From contig NZ_VCQU01000002.1 of the NCBI RefSeq assembly GCF_012932915.1, positions 186,001-250,000 of the forward strand: a stretch of DNA of 64,000 nucleotides, read 5' to 3'. The notes under the pieces were generated by a model. It saw only the letters and a list, made by a program, of their open reading frames with translations. It had not been told where the DNA came from and made no database searches. The translations under genes and the position numbers were made by a program. Below, piece by piece: positions 54,307-62,457 of this stretch (within the stretch, counting starts at the first letter, position 1; each line of letters starts with the position of its first letter). The stretch is from Antrihabitans stalactiti (lineage in GTDB: Bacteria; Actinomycetota; Actinomycetes; Mycobacteriales; Mycobacteriaceae).

Positions 54307-57135
54307 TCACGCCACGCCTGGATCAGAGGTCTCCGGCGGAGCGGCAGCGACGTTGTCGATGCCGTACTTCTCCGCAGCGGCGGCCGCTTCAGCCGGGTCG
54401 ACGCGACCCGCCCGGCCCAACCCCGCGAGCACAGCGACCACGATCGACTGCGCATCGACATTGAATACTCGTCGCGCGGCCGAGCGGGTGTCGGAGAACC
54501 CGAAACCGTCGGTGCCGAGCGTCGTGTAGTCGCCGGGCACCCATTCGCGAATCTGATCGGGAACCCCACGCATCCAGTCCGACGCGGCGACGAACGGGCC
54601 CTCCGCCCCGCCCAGTGCGGTCTGCAGATATGGCACGCGAGGTTCGCTGCCAGGGCTTCGGAGCGCAGCCTTGCTCGACTCGACGCCGTCACGACGCAAC
54701 TCGTTCCACGACGTCACCGACCACACATCGGCATGCACGCCCCATTCCTGCAGGAGCAGGTCCTGAGCGCGAAGGCCATCCGGCACAGTGACGCCGGAGA
54801 CGAGGATCTGCGCGCGCGGGCCGTCTCCGTCGGCTCCCCGCTTGTACAGATAGATGCCTTTCAGCAGGCCCTCGACGTCGAGGTTCTCCGGCTCGGCCGG
54901 CTGCACGTACGGCTCGTTGTACAGGCTGATGTAGTAGAAGACATTCTCGCCACCGAACCCGTCCTCGCCCGGTGTTCCGCCGTACATCCGTCGCAACCCG
55001 TCCTTGACGATGTGGGCGATTTCGAATGCGAACGCCGGATCGTAGGCAACGACAGCAGGATTCGTCGCGGCCAGCAGGTGCGAATGGCCGTCGGCGTGCT
55101 GCAGACCTTCACCGGTCAGCGTCGTCCGGCCCGCCGTTGCGCCGAGGACGAAACCGCGCGCCATCTGATCGGCCGCGGCCCAGAACCCGTCACCGGTCCG
55201 TTGGAAACCGAACATCGAATAGAAGATGTAGAGCGGAATCATCGGCTCGCCGTGCGTCGCGTACGACGTGCCCACGGCAGTGAACGACGCGGTCGAGCCG
55301 CCTTCGTTGATGCCCTCGTGCAGGATCTGCCCGACCACGCTTTCCTTGTAGGACAACATCTGCTCGGCATCGACCGCGGTGTAGAGCTGCCCGTTGCGGT
55401 TGTAGATCTTCAGCGACGGGAACCAGGAATCCATGCCGAACGTGCGCGCCTCGTCGGGGATGATCGGCACGATTCGTTTGCCGATCTCCTTGTCTCGCAA
55501 CAGTTCCTTCATGATGCGCACGAGCGCCATCGTGGTGGCGATCTCCTGCTTGCCGGAACCCTTGCGGACGGACTTGTACGTGTCGTCGCCGGGTTGCGGC
55601 AGCGGTTTCGCATTGGTCCGCCGCTCGGGCAGGAACCCGCCCAACGACTTGCGGCGGTCCAGCATGTATTCGATCTCGGGCGCGCCCATTCCCGGGTGGT
55701 AGTACGGGGGAAGGTACGGATCCTTCTCCAGTTCCGCGTCCGAGATCGGGATCCGCTGCATGTCGCGGAAGTCCTTGAGATCGTCGAGCGTCAACTTCTT
55801 CATCTGGTGGGTCGCGTTGCGGCCTTCGAAGTGCTTGCCGAGGGTGTAGCCCTTGATCGTCTTCGCCAGAATTACTGTCGGCTGCCCCTTGTGGGCCATC
55901 GCGGCTGCGTAGGCGGCGTACACCTTGCGGTAGTCGTGACCGCCACGCTTCAGATTCCAGATTTCTTGGTCGGACAGGTTCTGCACCAATTCCTTCGTGC
56001 GCGGATCGCGCCCGAAGAAGTGCTCGCGAACGAACGCGCCGTCGTTGGCCTTGTAGGTCTGGAAATCGCCGTCCGGCGTCGTGTTCATCAAATTGACCAG
56101 GGCGCCGTCGCGGTCGCGGTGCAGCAATGTGTCCCACTCGCGGCCCCACACCACCTTGATGACGTTCCAGCCGGCTCCGCGGAAGAACGACTCCAACTCC
56201 TGCACGATCTTGCCGTTGCCGCGAACGGGTCCGTCGAGGCGCTGCAAGTTGCAGTTGATGACAAAGGTGAGGTTGTCGAGTCCCTCTGTCGAGGCGACGT
56301 GGGTGAGCCCACGCGACTCCGGCTCATCCATCTCTCCGTCGCCGAGGAATGCCCACACATGTTGGTCCGAGGTGTCTTTGATACCGCGGTCGTGCAGGTA
56401 GTGGTTGAAGCGTGCCTGGTAGATCGCATTCATCGGCCCGAGGCCCATGGACACGGTCGGGAACTCCCAGAAGTTCGGCAGCAGCCGTGGGTGAGGGTAG
56501 GAGGGCAGGCCGCCGCCTTGGTGGGCGTGCGAATACTCCTGCCGGAACCCGTCCATCTGAGCGGCCGGAATTCGACCTTCGAGGTAGGCGCGCGCATAGA
56601 TGCCGGGGGAGGCGTGGCCCTGAATGAAGACGTGGTCACCGCCGCCCGGGTGATCCTTGCCGCGGAAGAAGTGGTTGAAACCCACTTCGTACAGCGCAGC
56701 CGACGACGCGTACGTCGAGATGTGCCCGCCGACACCGACGCCCGGACGCTGTGCCCGGTGCACCATGATCGCCGCGTTCCAACGGATCCATGCCCGGAAC
56801 CGCCGCTCGACGTCTTCGTCGCCGGGGAACCAAGGTTCGTTCTCCGTGGGGATCGTGTTGACGTAGTCGGTCGACGTCAACGCTGGAATGGCAACTCGAC
56901 GCTCACCTGCTCTTTCGAGCAATCGGAGCATCAAATAGCGGGCCCGGGCAGGCCCGGACTGTTTGAGTAGGGCGTCGAACGATTCCAACCACTCGACGGT
57001 TTCGTCGGGGTCGATATCGGGCAAATACGACGCGACCCCTTCTCGAATGACGCGTACGCGTCCGTCTGCGTTGGCCTTGCCCGCCGGGGTGGTGGCGGGT
57101 GCTGTGGCCGACGACTCTTGGACCTCTTGAGACAA
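54307..57135 (-). CDS. aceE: Pyruvate dehydrogenase E1 component, homodimeric
   Basis: 942-aa thiamine-diphosphate enzyme of the pyruvate dehydrogenase complex (pyruvate to acetyl groups on E2). Cofactor motif region [22 protein letters not shown]...[20 protein letters not shown] with the GDG...N signature; [24 protein letters not shown] near the active site; a transketolase-like middle and C-terminal domain. TTG 57135 follows GAGGAG. Length fits the AceE family. Supplies acetyl-CoA used by the adjacent lipid genes. Confidence 0.95.
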   Translation of the reverse strand: MSQEVQESSATAPATTPAGKANADGRVRVIREGVASYLPDIDPDETVEWLESFDALLKQSGPARARYLMLRLLERAGERRVAIPALTSTDYVNTIPTENEPWFPGDEDVERRFRAWIRWNAAIMVHRAQRPGVGVGGHISTYASSAALYEVGFNHFFRGKDHPGGGDHVFIQGHASPGIYARAYLEGRIPAAQMDGFRQEYSHAHQGGGLPSYPHPRLLPNFWEFPTVSMGLGPMNAIYQARFNHYLHDRGIKDTSDQHVWAFLGDGEMDEPESRGLTHVASTEGLDNLTFVINCNLQRLDGPVRGNGKIVQELESFFRGAGWNVIKVVWGREWDTLLHRDRDGALVNLMNTTPDGDFQTYKANDGAFVREHFFGRDPRTKELVQNLSDQEIWNLKRGGHDYRKVYAAYAAAMAHKGQPTVILAKTIKGYTLGKHFEGRNATHQMKKLTLDDLKDFRDMQRIPISDAELEKDPYLPPYYHPGMGAPEIEYMLDRRKSLGGFLPERRTNAKPLPQPGDDTYKSVRKGSGKQEIATTMALVRIMKELLRDKEIGKRIVPIIPDEARTFGMDSWFPSLKIYNRNGQLYTAVDAEQMLSYKESVVGQILHEGINEGGSTASFTAVGTSYATHGEPMIPLYIFYSMFGFQRTGDGFWAAADQMARGFVLGATAGRTTLTGEGLQHADGHSHLLAATNPAVVAYDPAFAFEIAHIVKDGLRRMYGGTPGEDGFGGENVFYYISLYNEPYVQPAEPENLDVEGLLKGIYLYKRGADGDGPRAQILVSGVTVPDGLRAQDLLLQEWGVHADVWSVTSWNELRRDGVESSKAALRSPGSEPRVPYLQTALGGAEGPFVAASDWMRGVPDQIREWVPGDYTTLGTDGFGFSDTRSAARRVFNVDAQSIVVAVLAGLGRAGRVDPAEAAAAAEKYGIDNVAAAPPETSDPGVA

Positions 57136-57269
57136 CTGTTGCTCCTCGCTGCGTGTGGCTGCGAATATGGCCGTCTAAACCATACTTCCGCATGTTGACG
57201 TGCCGAACAGGCCTTCTCGTCGAAGATGGGTTACCGTGCTGGCGTGCAAGACGACAACGAGGGGGGACG

Positions 57270-57833
57270 ATGAGTTTCCGTGGCGGGCGACGTGCGGGAA
57301 TGGCCAGTGCAATCGGTGCCGTTGCTGCTGGATTGATCGTGATCGTCGGATGTGGTGGGCCGGTTTCCGGAAATCCGACGGCGAACAAAGCCGACGCTGC
57401 GGCTTACTCCAAAGAGGCCGCATCGTCATCGGCGGCGGCGACCTCTGCTCGGCGGATTGCTGACGGCAATGCTGCTGCGCAGAAGGCGTGCGACAACCTG
57501 CGTTCCTTCTCCAAGGCGGCGACGGTCAAGTACAACGACTTCATCACCGCGTCGGATGCGAATGCGCCCGACGTCACTGCGAAGGCAAAGCTCGCCTCCG
57601 ACGCACTCAAGGAGAGTGCGAAGCAGGTCGAGAGCGCGGCCACCGATACCATCGACGCGATCCCGAGCGGTTCGCAACTGCGCGCCGCGCTCGCCGGATA
57701 TGTGTCGAAGGAGCGTGCACTCGCAGACGCGGTGGACAAAAAGGTGTCTGTCGCCGATCTGAACGCCGCTGCGAAGACATCTGACGGTGCAAAAGATGCG
57801 GCGGTTACCGCATGCAACGACGGCGGTTTCTGA
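57270..57833 (+). CDS. Lipoprotein, small helical
   Basis: 187 aa. Signal peptide with lipobox VIVGC (Cys about 28) and then a helical domain, Ala- and Lys-rich (SSSAAATSARRIADGNAAAQKACDNL, DALKESAKQVESAATDTIDAIP). ATG 57270 follows GGGGGGA. In M. tuberculosis a small gene (Rv2240c) lies in the same place between aceE and the DUF3052 gene. Function unknown. Confidence 0.75.
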   Translation: MSFRGGRRAGMASAIGAVAAGLIVIVGCGGPVSGNPTANKADAAAYSKEAASSSAAATSARRIADGNAAAQKACDNLRSFSKAATVKYNDFITASDANAPDVTAKAKLASDALKESAKQVESAATDTIDAIPSGSQLRAALAGYVSKERALADAVDKKVSVADLNAAAKTSDGAKDAAVTACNDGGF

Positions 57834-57950
57834 CGACAACTCGTCCTCGATCGCATTTTCTGGCGCTAATTCCGGCGGTTGGGTTGCGTTAATGGCCTAG
57901 ACCATGTTCGCTTTCACTACCGAACGCTCAATCAAAAGGAGGAAACCACC

Positions 57951-58373
57951 GTGGTCGCCGCGGCGGACGCGCAGAACTTCGCTCAGAAGCTTGGCATTTC
58001 ACACGACATGGTGGTTCAAGAACTGGGTTGGGATGACGATACCGACGACCACTTGCGTGCCGACGTCGAAGAGACGATCGGCGCCGACATGGTCGACGAG
58101 GATTCCGACGAGGTGATCGACGTGGTCCTGCTGTGGTGGCGGGACGGTGACGGCGATCTCGTCGACGCACTCATGGACGCGATCACCCCGCTTGCCGACG
58201 ACGGCTTCGTGTGGGTGCTCACCCCCAAAACCGGTCAGCCCAATCACGTCGAACCGAGCGAGATCGCCGAATCGGCACCGACCGCCGGCCTCACGCAGAC
58301 CTCTGCGGTCAACCTGGGAACGTGGACAGGTAGCCGACTGGTGCAGCCGAAAGCGGCGATCAAGAAGCGCTGA
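57951..58373 (+). CDS. DUF3052 family protein
   Basis: 140 aa, conserved in actinobacteria. Blocks FAQKLGISHDMVVQELGWDDDTDDHLRADVEE, VIDVVLLWWRDGDGDLVDALMDAITPLADDGFVWVLTPKTG. GTG 57951 with AAGGAGG about 8 nt before it; the longer open frame has no such site. Synteny with Rv2239c next to ahpE. Function unknown. Confidence 0.9.
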   Translation: MVAAADAQNFAQKLGISHDMVVQELGWDDDTDDHLRADVEETIGADMVDEDSDEVIDVVLLWWRDGDGDLVDALMDAITPLADDGFVWVLTPKTGQPNHVEPSEIAESAPTAGLTQTSAVNLGTWTGSRLVQPKAAIKKR

Positions 58374-58405
58374 AAAACGTAGCTGCACATACACAAAGGA
58401 CGACC

Positions 58406-58870
58406 ATGCCTCTCGATGTCGGTACAACGGCGCCCGATTTCACCCTGAAGGACCAGAACAACCAGGAAGTCACGTTGTCGTCCTACCGGGGAAAGAAGAA
58501 CGTGCTCATCGTCTTCTACCCGCTGGCCTTCACCGGCACCTGTCAGGGCGAGTTGTGCAAGGTTCGCGACGAGTTGCCGAAGTACCAGAACGACACCACC
58601 GAGATCCTCGCGATCTCGGTGGGTCCGTCGCCGACGCACAAGATCTGGGCAGCCGAGCAGGGCTACACGTTCCCGCTGCTGTCCGATTTCTGGCCGCATG
58701 GAGCGATCGCGCAGGCCTATGGCGTGTTCAACGAGAAAGCCGGATTCGCCAATCGCGGCACGTTCGTCATCGACATGGACGGGATCGTCCGTTTTGCCGA
58801 GATGAACGGTCCGGGCGAGGCTCGTGACCAGGGGCTTTGGGAGAAAGCGCTGGCCGCGCTAGATTCTTGA
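58406..58870 (+). CDS. ahpE: Peroxiredoxin, AhpE type
   Basis: 154 aa. Peroxidatic Cys46 in FYPLAFTGTCQGELC, Thr43 and Arg (ANRGTFVIDMDG) of the active site; highly like mycobacterial AhpE (VGPSPTHKIWAAEQGYTFPLLSDFWPHGA). AhpE is described as one-Cys, but here Cys51 follows Cys46 by five residues, the spacing seen in BCP-type atypical 2-Cys enzymes. Reduces peroxides and peroxynitrite in the cytoplasm. Position next to DUF3052 is conserved. Confidence 0.9.
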   Translation: MPLDVGTTAPDFTLKDQNNQEVTLSSYRGKKNVLIVFYPLAFTGTCQGELCKVRDELPKYQNDTTEILAISVGPSPTHKIWAAEQGYTFPLLSDFWPHGAIAQAYGVFNEKAGFANRGTFVIDMDGIVRFAEMNGPGEARDQGLWEKALAALDS

Positions 58871-58879
58871 GGCAATCTC

Positions 58880-58954
58880 GGGCGTATAGCTCAGCGGTAG
58901 AGCTCTGGTTTTACACACCAGCGGTCGGGGGTTCGAACCCCTCTGCGCCCACCA
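58880..58954 (+). tRNA. tRNA-Val (anticodon TAC)
   Basis: Full cloverleaf: acceptor GGGCGTA with TGCGCCC (one G-T pair), D-arm GCTC...GAGC, anticodon arm CTGGT/ACCAG with loop TTTACAC, T-arm GGGGG/CCCCT type with GTTCGAA, discriminator A and encoded CCA. The tRNA body is 58880-58951. The 3' half is repeated exactly at 61790-61832, making this gene the integration site of a small island. Confidence 0.93.
58910..58952 (+). repeat. Left attachment site (43-bp direct repeat in tRNA-Val)
   Basis: Anticodon loop to 3' end of tRNA-Val: starts TTTACACACCAGCGG and ends TCTGCGCCCAC. Identical to 61790-61832. Typical size and position for tyrosine-recombinase attachment sites in tRNA genes. Confidence 0.9.
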
Positions 58955-59367
58955 AGAAAGTGCACGTCAGCGTGTCGGCCGTCGATCTTTGACCCCTGGT
59001 CGGCGTGCCAACTGTCCAAGAACGGTCCAAGCCGCGGTGGAAAACGCACTTTTCACCCGGTCACTCTCGAATCCGCGAAGATGCTGGCACCCGCCGCTTC
59101 GAGTGCCGGCTGATAGACGTGGGGGCGAAGATGGCCGGCCAAGTGGCCCAACAACTAAGTTGGTTGGTCAAGGCTGCCGACGACCAGGGTGTCGCGATGA
59201 CAGAGATCAGCAGCGCGCACATTATTGGGTGCGGTTGTGGCGTTGTGTGCGGTGTCGGGCGAGGACCCGCTGTACTGGACCGAGTAACGACGGTCAAGGT
59301 GAGGTGACACCTCGCGAGCACCGCAAACCGCTGTGCAGCCATGCCCGGTTTGCGACACTAATGGGTT
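58955..59367. other. Left flank of the island, no convincing gene
   Basis: 413 bases. Holds the 17-bp repeat at 59013 and possible short open frames (one from ATG 59131 of about 58 codons) without a ribosome binding site or recognisable product. The palindromic word TGGCCGGCCA lies near 59132. Confidence 0.6.
59013..59029 (+). repeat. 17-bp direct repeat, left copy (TGTCCAAGAACGGTCCA)
   Basis: Identical 17-mer occurs at 61666-61682, in the same orientation. The copies are 61 bp inside the left repeat and 108 bp inside the right repeat, the kind of spacing expected for recombinase arm sites. Functional role is inference. Confidence 0.7.
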
Positions 59368-59712
59368 ATGAAGGCAACATTCGCCGCAATCCTCGCCACC
59401 GCCGCAATCGCGACCGGCGGTGGAACCGCACATGCCGACACCCCCCGCAACCCAGCGCAGGACGACGCATTTATCGCTGAGGTGGAGCGGGCCGGATTCA
59501 TCACATTCGGCGCACTGCGCGACATCAGCATCAACGAGGGCATTAACAATTGCGACCGCCTCCGCGCCGGAGGGAACGCCTACGTACTGTTGATGAACCG
59601 GATCCGCAGCTCGAACGTGAAGAGCGCGACCGTCATTCTCGCAGCAGCAGCGAACAACTATTGCCCCGAGCAGCGAGATGCGGTGTCCGCGGCCATCGCC
59701 AACACCTACTAA
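59368..59712 (+). CDS. Small secreted protein, DUF732 type
   Basis: 114 aa. Signal peptide (MKATFAAILATAAIATGGGTAHA) then about 90 residues with two Cys (NNCDRLRAGGNAYV and NNYCPEQRDAV) that probably form a disulfide. The pattern QDDAFIAEVERAGFITFGALRDISINEG...C...YCPEQ matches DUF732, common in mycobacteria and their phages/islands. Function unknown. Confidence 0.8.
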   Translation: MKATFAAILATAAIATGGGTAHADTPRNPAQDDAFIAEVERAGFITFGALRDISINEGINNCDRLRAGGNAYVLLMNRIRSSNVKSATVILAAAANNYCPEQRDAVSAAIANTY

Positions 59713-59902
59713 GAACGGAGTGGGCCGTCGCATGAAAGTAGACTGCCGTACCTCTCATCACTGCGGTCGGCCTTAGCGACATCATCGCCCTTTCACGCCG
59801 CGTCCACCTCGCGGATGCTGTGCCCCTTGGTCGCCGCTTTGGACGGCGGTACGCACTCCACTAATTAAATGCGTTGTGCCGCCACATGACAGCATCGACA
59901 GA

Positions 59903-60463
59903 ATGACGACCGATCCCTGCGCCGACGACATGCGTGTACTTGCCCTTACGCTCATCAGCAGCTTTAGCCGTGCGCAGGATGCTGTCGATGGCGCGGCGCG
60001 CGGCTACTTCGAGCACCGGGTTGAGCCGATGATGTCGTGGCTGGACGACCGAGGGGCGACCAAGCGCATCCGCGACGACCACAGGCCTGAACTCCTCGAA
60101 CTGCTGAAAAAGGCGGGAAGCTGCGATGCCGACCTCGATCTCTACGGCGCGACCTACCGCAAGGTGAAAGCTGTTCGTGACAACATCGGCCACTCGGCAC
60201 GGATCGAACTCCTCGACCACGACCGGATGCGCCTGCAAACGAGCTTTTTCAGCTCAAGCACGCTGCCCGAGACGAGGCCTGTCAACTACGGTCGCGTCGC
60301 GATCAATAACCGAATTCGCGACGCAGAGTGGCTACTCGCGCAGGCGATGTACGTCAGTGCATCGTTAGCCGCGAAATTGTTCCAGGGTGGTCAAGAAATA
60401 GTAGTCATCAAGCCGACTGCTGATCCGCGCGACTGGACCGGCGAATTGATGCGGCCCGTGTGA
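59903..60463 (+). CDS. HEPN-like protein of the tRNA-Val island
   Basis: 186 aa, helical and soluble. A segment KVKAVRDNIGHSARIELL contains R-x4-H (Arg92, His97), the active motif of many HEPN ribonucleases, in the expected position after a long helix pair. No antitoxin-like small gene adjoins it. An alternative start is GTG 59876. HEPN assignment is by motif and helix pattern only, so a plain hypothetical protein is possible. Confidence 0.55.
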   Translation: MTTDPCADDMRVLALTLISSFSRAQDAVDGAARGYFEHRVEPMMSWLDDRGATKRIRDDHRPELLELLKKAGSCDADLDLYGATYRKVKAVRDNIGHSARIELLDHDRMRLQTSFFSSSTLPETRPVNYGRVAINNRIRDAEWLLAQAMYVSASLAAKLFQGGQEIVVIKPTADPRDWTGELMRPV

Positions 60464-60739
60464 GTGCCACTCGCTGTGTGCCCTCAGGTCCGAGCTGAGG
60501 TCATCGATTCGGCCTGGGGCGTTCTCGCCACTCCCGACTGGGCTGCTCGCGTGCGGGACGCGCGCGCGAGACTTTGGCCCGAACGCGTCCTCGCGCGTGC
60601 GCCTGCGCGGGCGCGGGCGCCGCACGCAAAACCCAGGCCAGCTCGCTCTGTTAAACGTAAGGTAACGACCTGTCAATCCATCGCCGCGCACAGTATCGGG
60701 AAATACTGCGGTGAAACACGATCCGGGGACAGAGGGCAA

Positions 60740-61309
60740 ATGACCACACCGCAAGGACAACCACAGCAACCAGTTCCAGGCCAAGTCAGTCCAGACGGAC
60801 AGTTCGTCTGGACCGGCAACGGATGGGTCCCTAACCCGAGCCTGCCCAAACCGAAGAAGAAGCACACCGTCCGAAATGTCCTCATCGGCGTCATCATCGG
60901 ATTCATATTGCTGGTGGGCGGCTGCTTCGCCTTGGTCGGAGGCGTCGCAAACGAAATATCCAACGACATCAAAGACGACGCCGAGAAACCAGGCGGCACA
61001 AACAACCCCCTCACCATCGTCGCGGGCCGAGGATTCGAAGTCGACGGATTCAAATACGCCGACGGCTGGACACTCGGGGCAGGCGCGCTCGGCGACATCG
61101 AAATAGGCGGACTCAAAGTCACCAACAACCGCGACAAGCGCGATTCGTCACTCGTCGAAATCAAACTGTGGAGCGGAACCGAAGTCCTCGGCAAAGCCGA
61201 CTGCACCACCGAGCCCATCAACGTCGGCACGACCGTCACACTCAACTGCTTCAGCGGCGACGATCTCCCGGCCAACTACGACAAGGTAACGATCAACGAC
61301 TCCTTCTGA
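60740..61309 (+). CDS. Single-pass membrane protein with extracellular beta domain
   Basis: 189 aa. N-terminal Pro/Gln-rich segment with a W-x-G-x-G-W motif (GQFVWTGNGWVPN, DUF2510-like), a basic stretch, one transmembrane helix (NVLIGVIIGFILLVGGCFALVGG) and an outer domain (FEVDGFKYADGWTLGAGALGDIEIGGLKVTNNRDKRDSS) with two Cys, similar to FxLYD/DUF4352-type domains. ATG 60740 follows AGAGGG. The A-rich wobble bases suggest foreign origin. Confidence 0.75.
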   Translation: MTTPQGQPQQPVPGQVSPDGQFVWTGNGWVPNPSLPKPKKKHTVRNVLIGVIIGFILLVGGCFALVGGVANEISNDIKDDAEKPGGTNNPLTIVAGRGFEVDGFKYADGWTLGAGALGDIEIGGLKVTNNRDKRDSSLVEIKLWSGTEVLGKADCTTEPINVGTTVTLNCFSGDDLPANYDKVTINDSF

Positions 61310-61519
61310 CGTCAACCAAGAATCGAGGTAGGGCCGGTCTCCCGATGGGGGATCGGCCTTCCGACCCTCGCGATCCGCTGTCATCATCGCGATCGATCTC
61401 GTCAAATGAGAGCTGCTATGACGGGTGCCTGACTGACTTCGTCTAGCCCACCCTCGCGGACACCTTCGTTCCCTTCCCGGACGCTGTTCCTTGGCCAGCC
61501 AAACTCGCACATTCTCCGC

Positions 61520-61612
61520 CGTTCTGGGAACGCAAATAACGGAGCTGAACTGCGAGAACATGCCGATGTTGGTCCGCTCCTGAGCGTTCCGAGAACGCGG
61601 CCAAATTTGGCC
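61520..61612. promoter_or_regulatory. Cluster of palindromic words in the island
   Basis: CGTTCTGGGAACG (61520-61532), GCGTTCCGAGAACGC (61584-61598) and GGCCAAATTTGGCC (61599-61612). The first two share the GTTC-N3-GAAC core, 64 bp apart. They look like operators for a helix-turn-helix regulator, perhaps from the lost part of the element. Inference. Confidence 0.5.
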
Positions 61613-61665
61613 ACACAAAGCGTTCTGGGCGCGTGCGACGGAAGCCCGCTGCGAACCCCCGCAAG

Positions 61666-61682
61666 TGTCCAAGAACGGTCCA
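61666..61682 (+). repeat. 17-bp direct repeat, right copy
   Basis: Same 17-mer as 59013-59029 (TGTCCAAGAACGGTCCA), near the right end of the island. See the left copy. Confidence 0.7.
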
Positions 61683-61789
61683 GGAGCCGCCAATATCGGC
61701 TGGCACGAGATGGACAGGCGGCGCGAAGCATGGCCTTTGAACTGGCAAAATCTGGACAGGAGGCAACTGCCCGAATGGCAATTTCGCCA

Positions 61790-61832
61790 TTTACACACCA
61801 GCGGTCGGGGGTTCGAACCCCTCTGCGCCCAC
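61790..61832 (+). repeat. Right attachment site (43-bp direct repeat of tRNA-Val 3' half)
   Basis: Exact copy of 58910-58952. Preceded by sequence unrelated to tRNA, so it is a partial tRNA only and not a gene. Marks the right end of the island. Confidence 0.9.
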
Positions 61833-61852
61833 TTTTCAAGACTGCCCCACCC

Positions 61853-62365
61853 TCACGACCGCAACGGCTCGAGCAGGGGTCGCGGGTGTCGTAGTGCGAC
61901 GGACACTCGATCTGTGCGGATCGACGGGTTCGCTCCGGGGCCTGGTCGCATCCCTAGCTGAGCGGGCAATGGTGCGATGCCGCATGTGGGGCAGCGGCCG
62001 GTCACGTCGAGGGCGGTTCCGCAGTCCGTGTGGACGAACACCCGGCGCGGACCGTTCGGTGACCTGAGTTGTTCGCCCCACTTCATCAGCGCGAACATGG
62101 CCGGCCACAATGCGAGACCGTCTTCGGTGAGTGTGTACTCCCCATGACGCTCGGGTGAGCGCGACAGCAATCCTTCGTCCACGAGGTCGGATAGTCGTTG
62201 CGTCAGAACCGCTTTGGAGATGTCGAGATGGTCCTGAAAGTCGGTGAACCTGCGAACTCCGAAGAAGCAGTCGCGGATGATGAGCATCGTCCATCGCTCG
62301 CCGATCAGCTCCAGGGCGCGCGCGAGTGAGCAGTCCTGCCGTGCATAGTCGGTCCCGAGTGCCAT
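61853..62365 (-). CDS. HxlR-family transcriptional regulator
   Basis: 170 aa. Winged helix domain at about 10-105 (CSLARALELIGERWTMLIIRDCFFGVRRFTDFQDHLDISKAVLTQRLSDLVDEGLL) with the HxlR Cys at the N terminus; the tail holds a possible zinc site (DCGTALDVTGRCPTCG). The ATG at 62365 gives MALGTDYARQDCS; a longer frame exists. Divergent from an MFS transporter whose promoter region carries a near-perfect inverted repeat. Confidence 0.9.
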   Translation of the reverse strand: MALGTDYARQDCSLARALELIGERWTMLIIRDCFFGVRRFTDFQDHLDISKAVLTQRLSDLVDEGLLSRSPERHGEYTLTEDGLALWPAMFALMKWGEQLRSPNGPRRVFVHTDCGTALDVTGRCPTCGIAPLPAQLGMRPGPGANPSIRTDRVSVALRHPRPLLEPLRS

Positions 62366-62385
62366 GCATCGATCATACAGCCATG

Positions 62386-62440
62386 GTCTGTTCAACGAAC
62401 CAATCTGCTACATTCGTATGGGTTAGTTCGTTCAACAGAC
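62386..62440. promoter_or_regulatory. HxlR-type operator candidate in the divergent promoter
   Basis: GTCTGTTCAACGAAC (62386-62400) and GTTCGTTCAACAGAC (62426-62440) are reverse complements apart from one base, separated by 25 bp between the regulator and transporter starts. Likely binding sites for the HxlR product, controlling both genes. Confidence 0.65.
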
Positions 62441-62457
62441 TTAGGTTGGGACAGGCT

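Larger units (their letters stand above)
61310..61789. other. Right flank of the island, palindrome-rich, no gene
   Basis: 480 bases without a supported gene. Contains several short palindromes between 61520 and 61612 and the second 17-bp repeat at 61666. Open frames on the minus strand here lack family resemblance or a ribosome binding site. Confidence 0.6.
58953..61832. mobile_element. Small integrated island at tRNA-Val, 2.88 kb, no integrase seen
   Basis: Segment between the two 43-bp repeats (repeat unit offset exactly 2880 bp). Contains three recognisable genes (59368 DUF732, 59903 HEPN-like, 60740 membrane protein) and two largely non-coding flanks. No recombinase, excisionase or phage gene of recognisable type is present, so it may be a remnant or one that needs a helper. 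Codon use in 60740-61309 shows many A-ending codons, unlike the neighbouring chromosomal genes. Confidence 0.8.

Noticed and set aside
59131-59307. Short open frame of about 58 codons in the island's left flank
   Set aside because: No convincing ribosome binding site and no family resemblance.
61148-61798. Minus-strand open frames near the right end of the island, tested as an integrase remnant
   Set aside because: No tyrosine-recombinase motif (R...H-x2-R...Y) can be found; most of one frame is antisense to the membrane protein gene.
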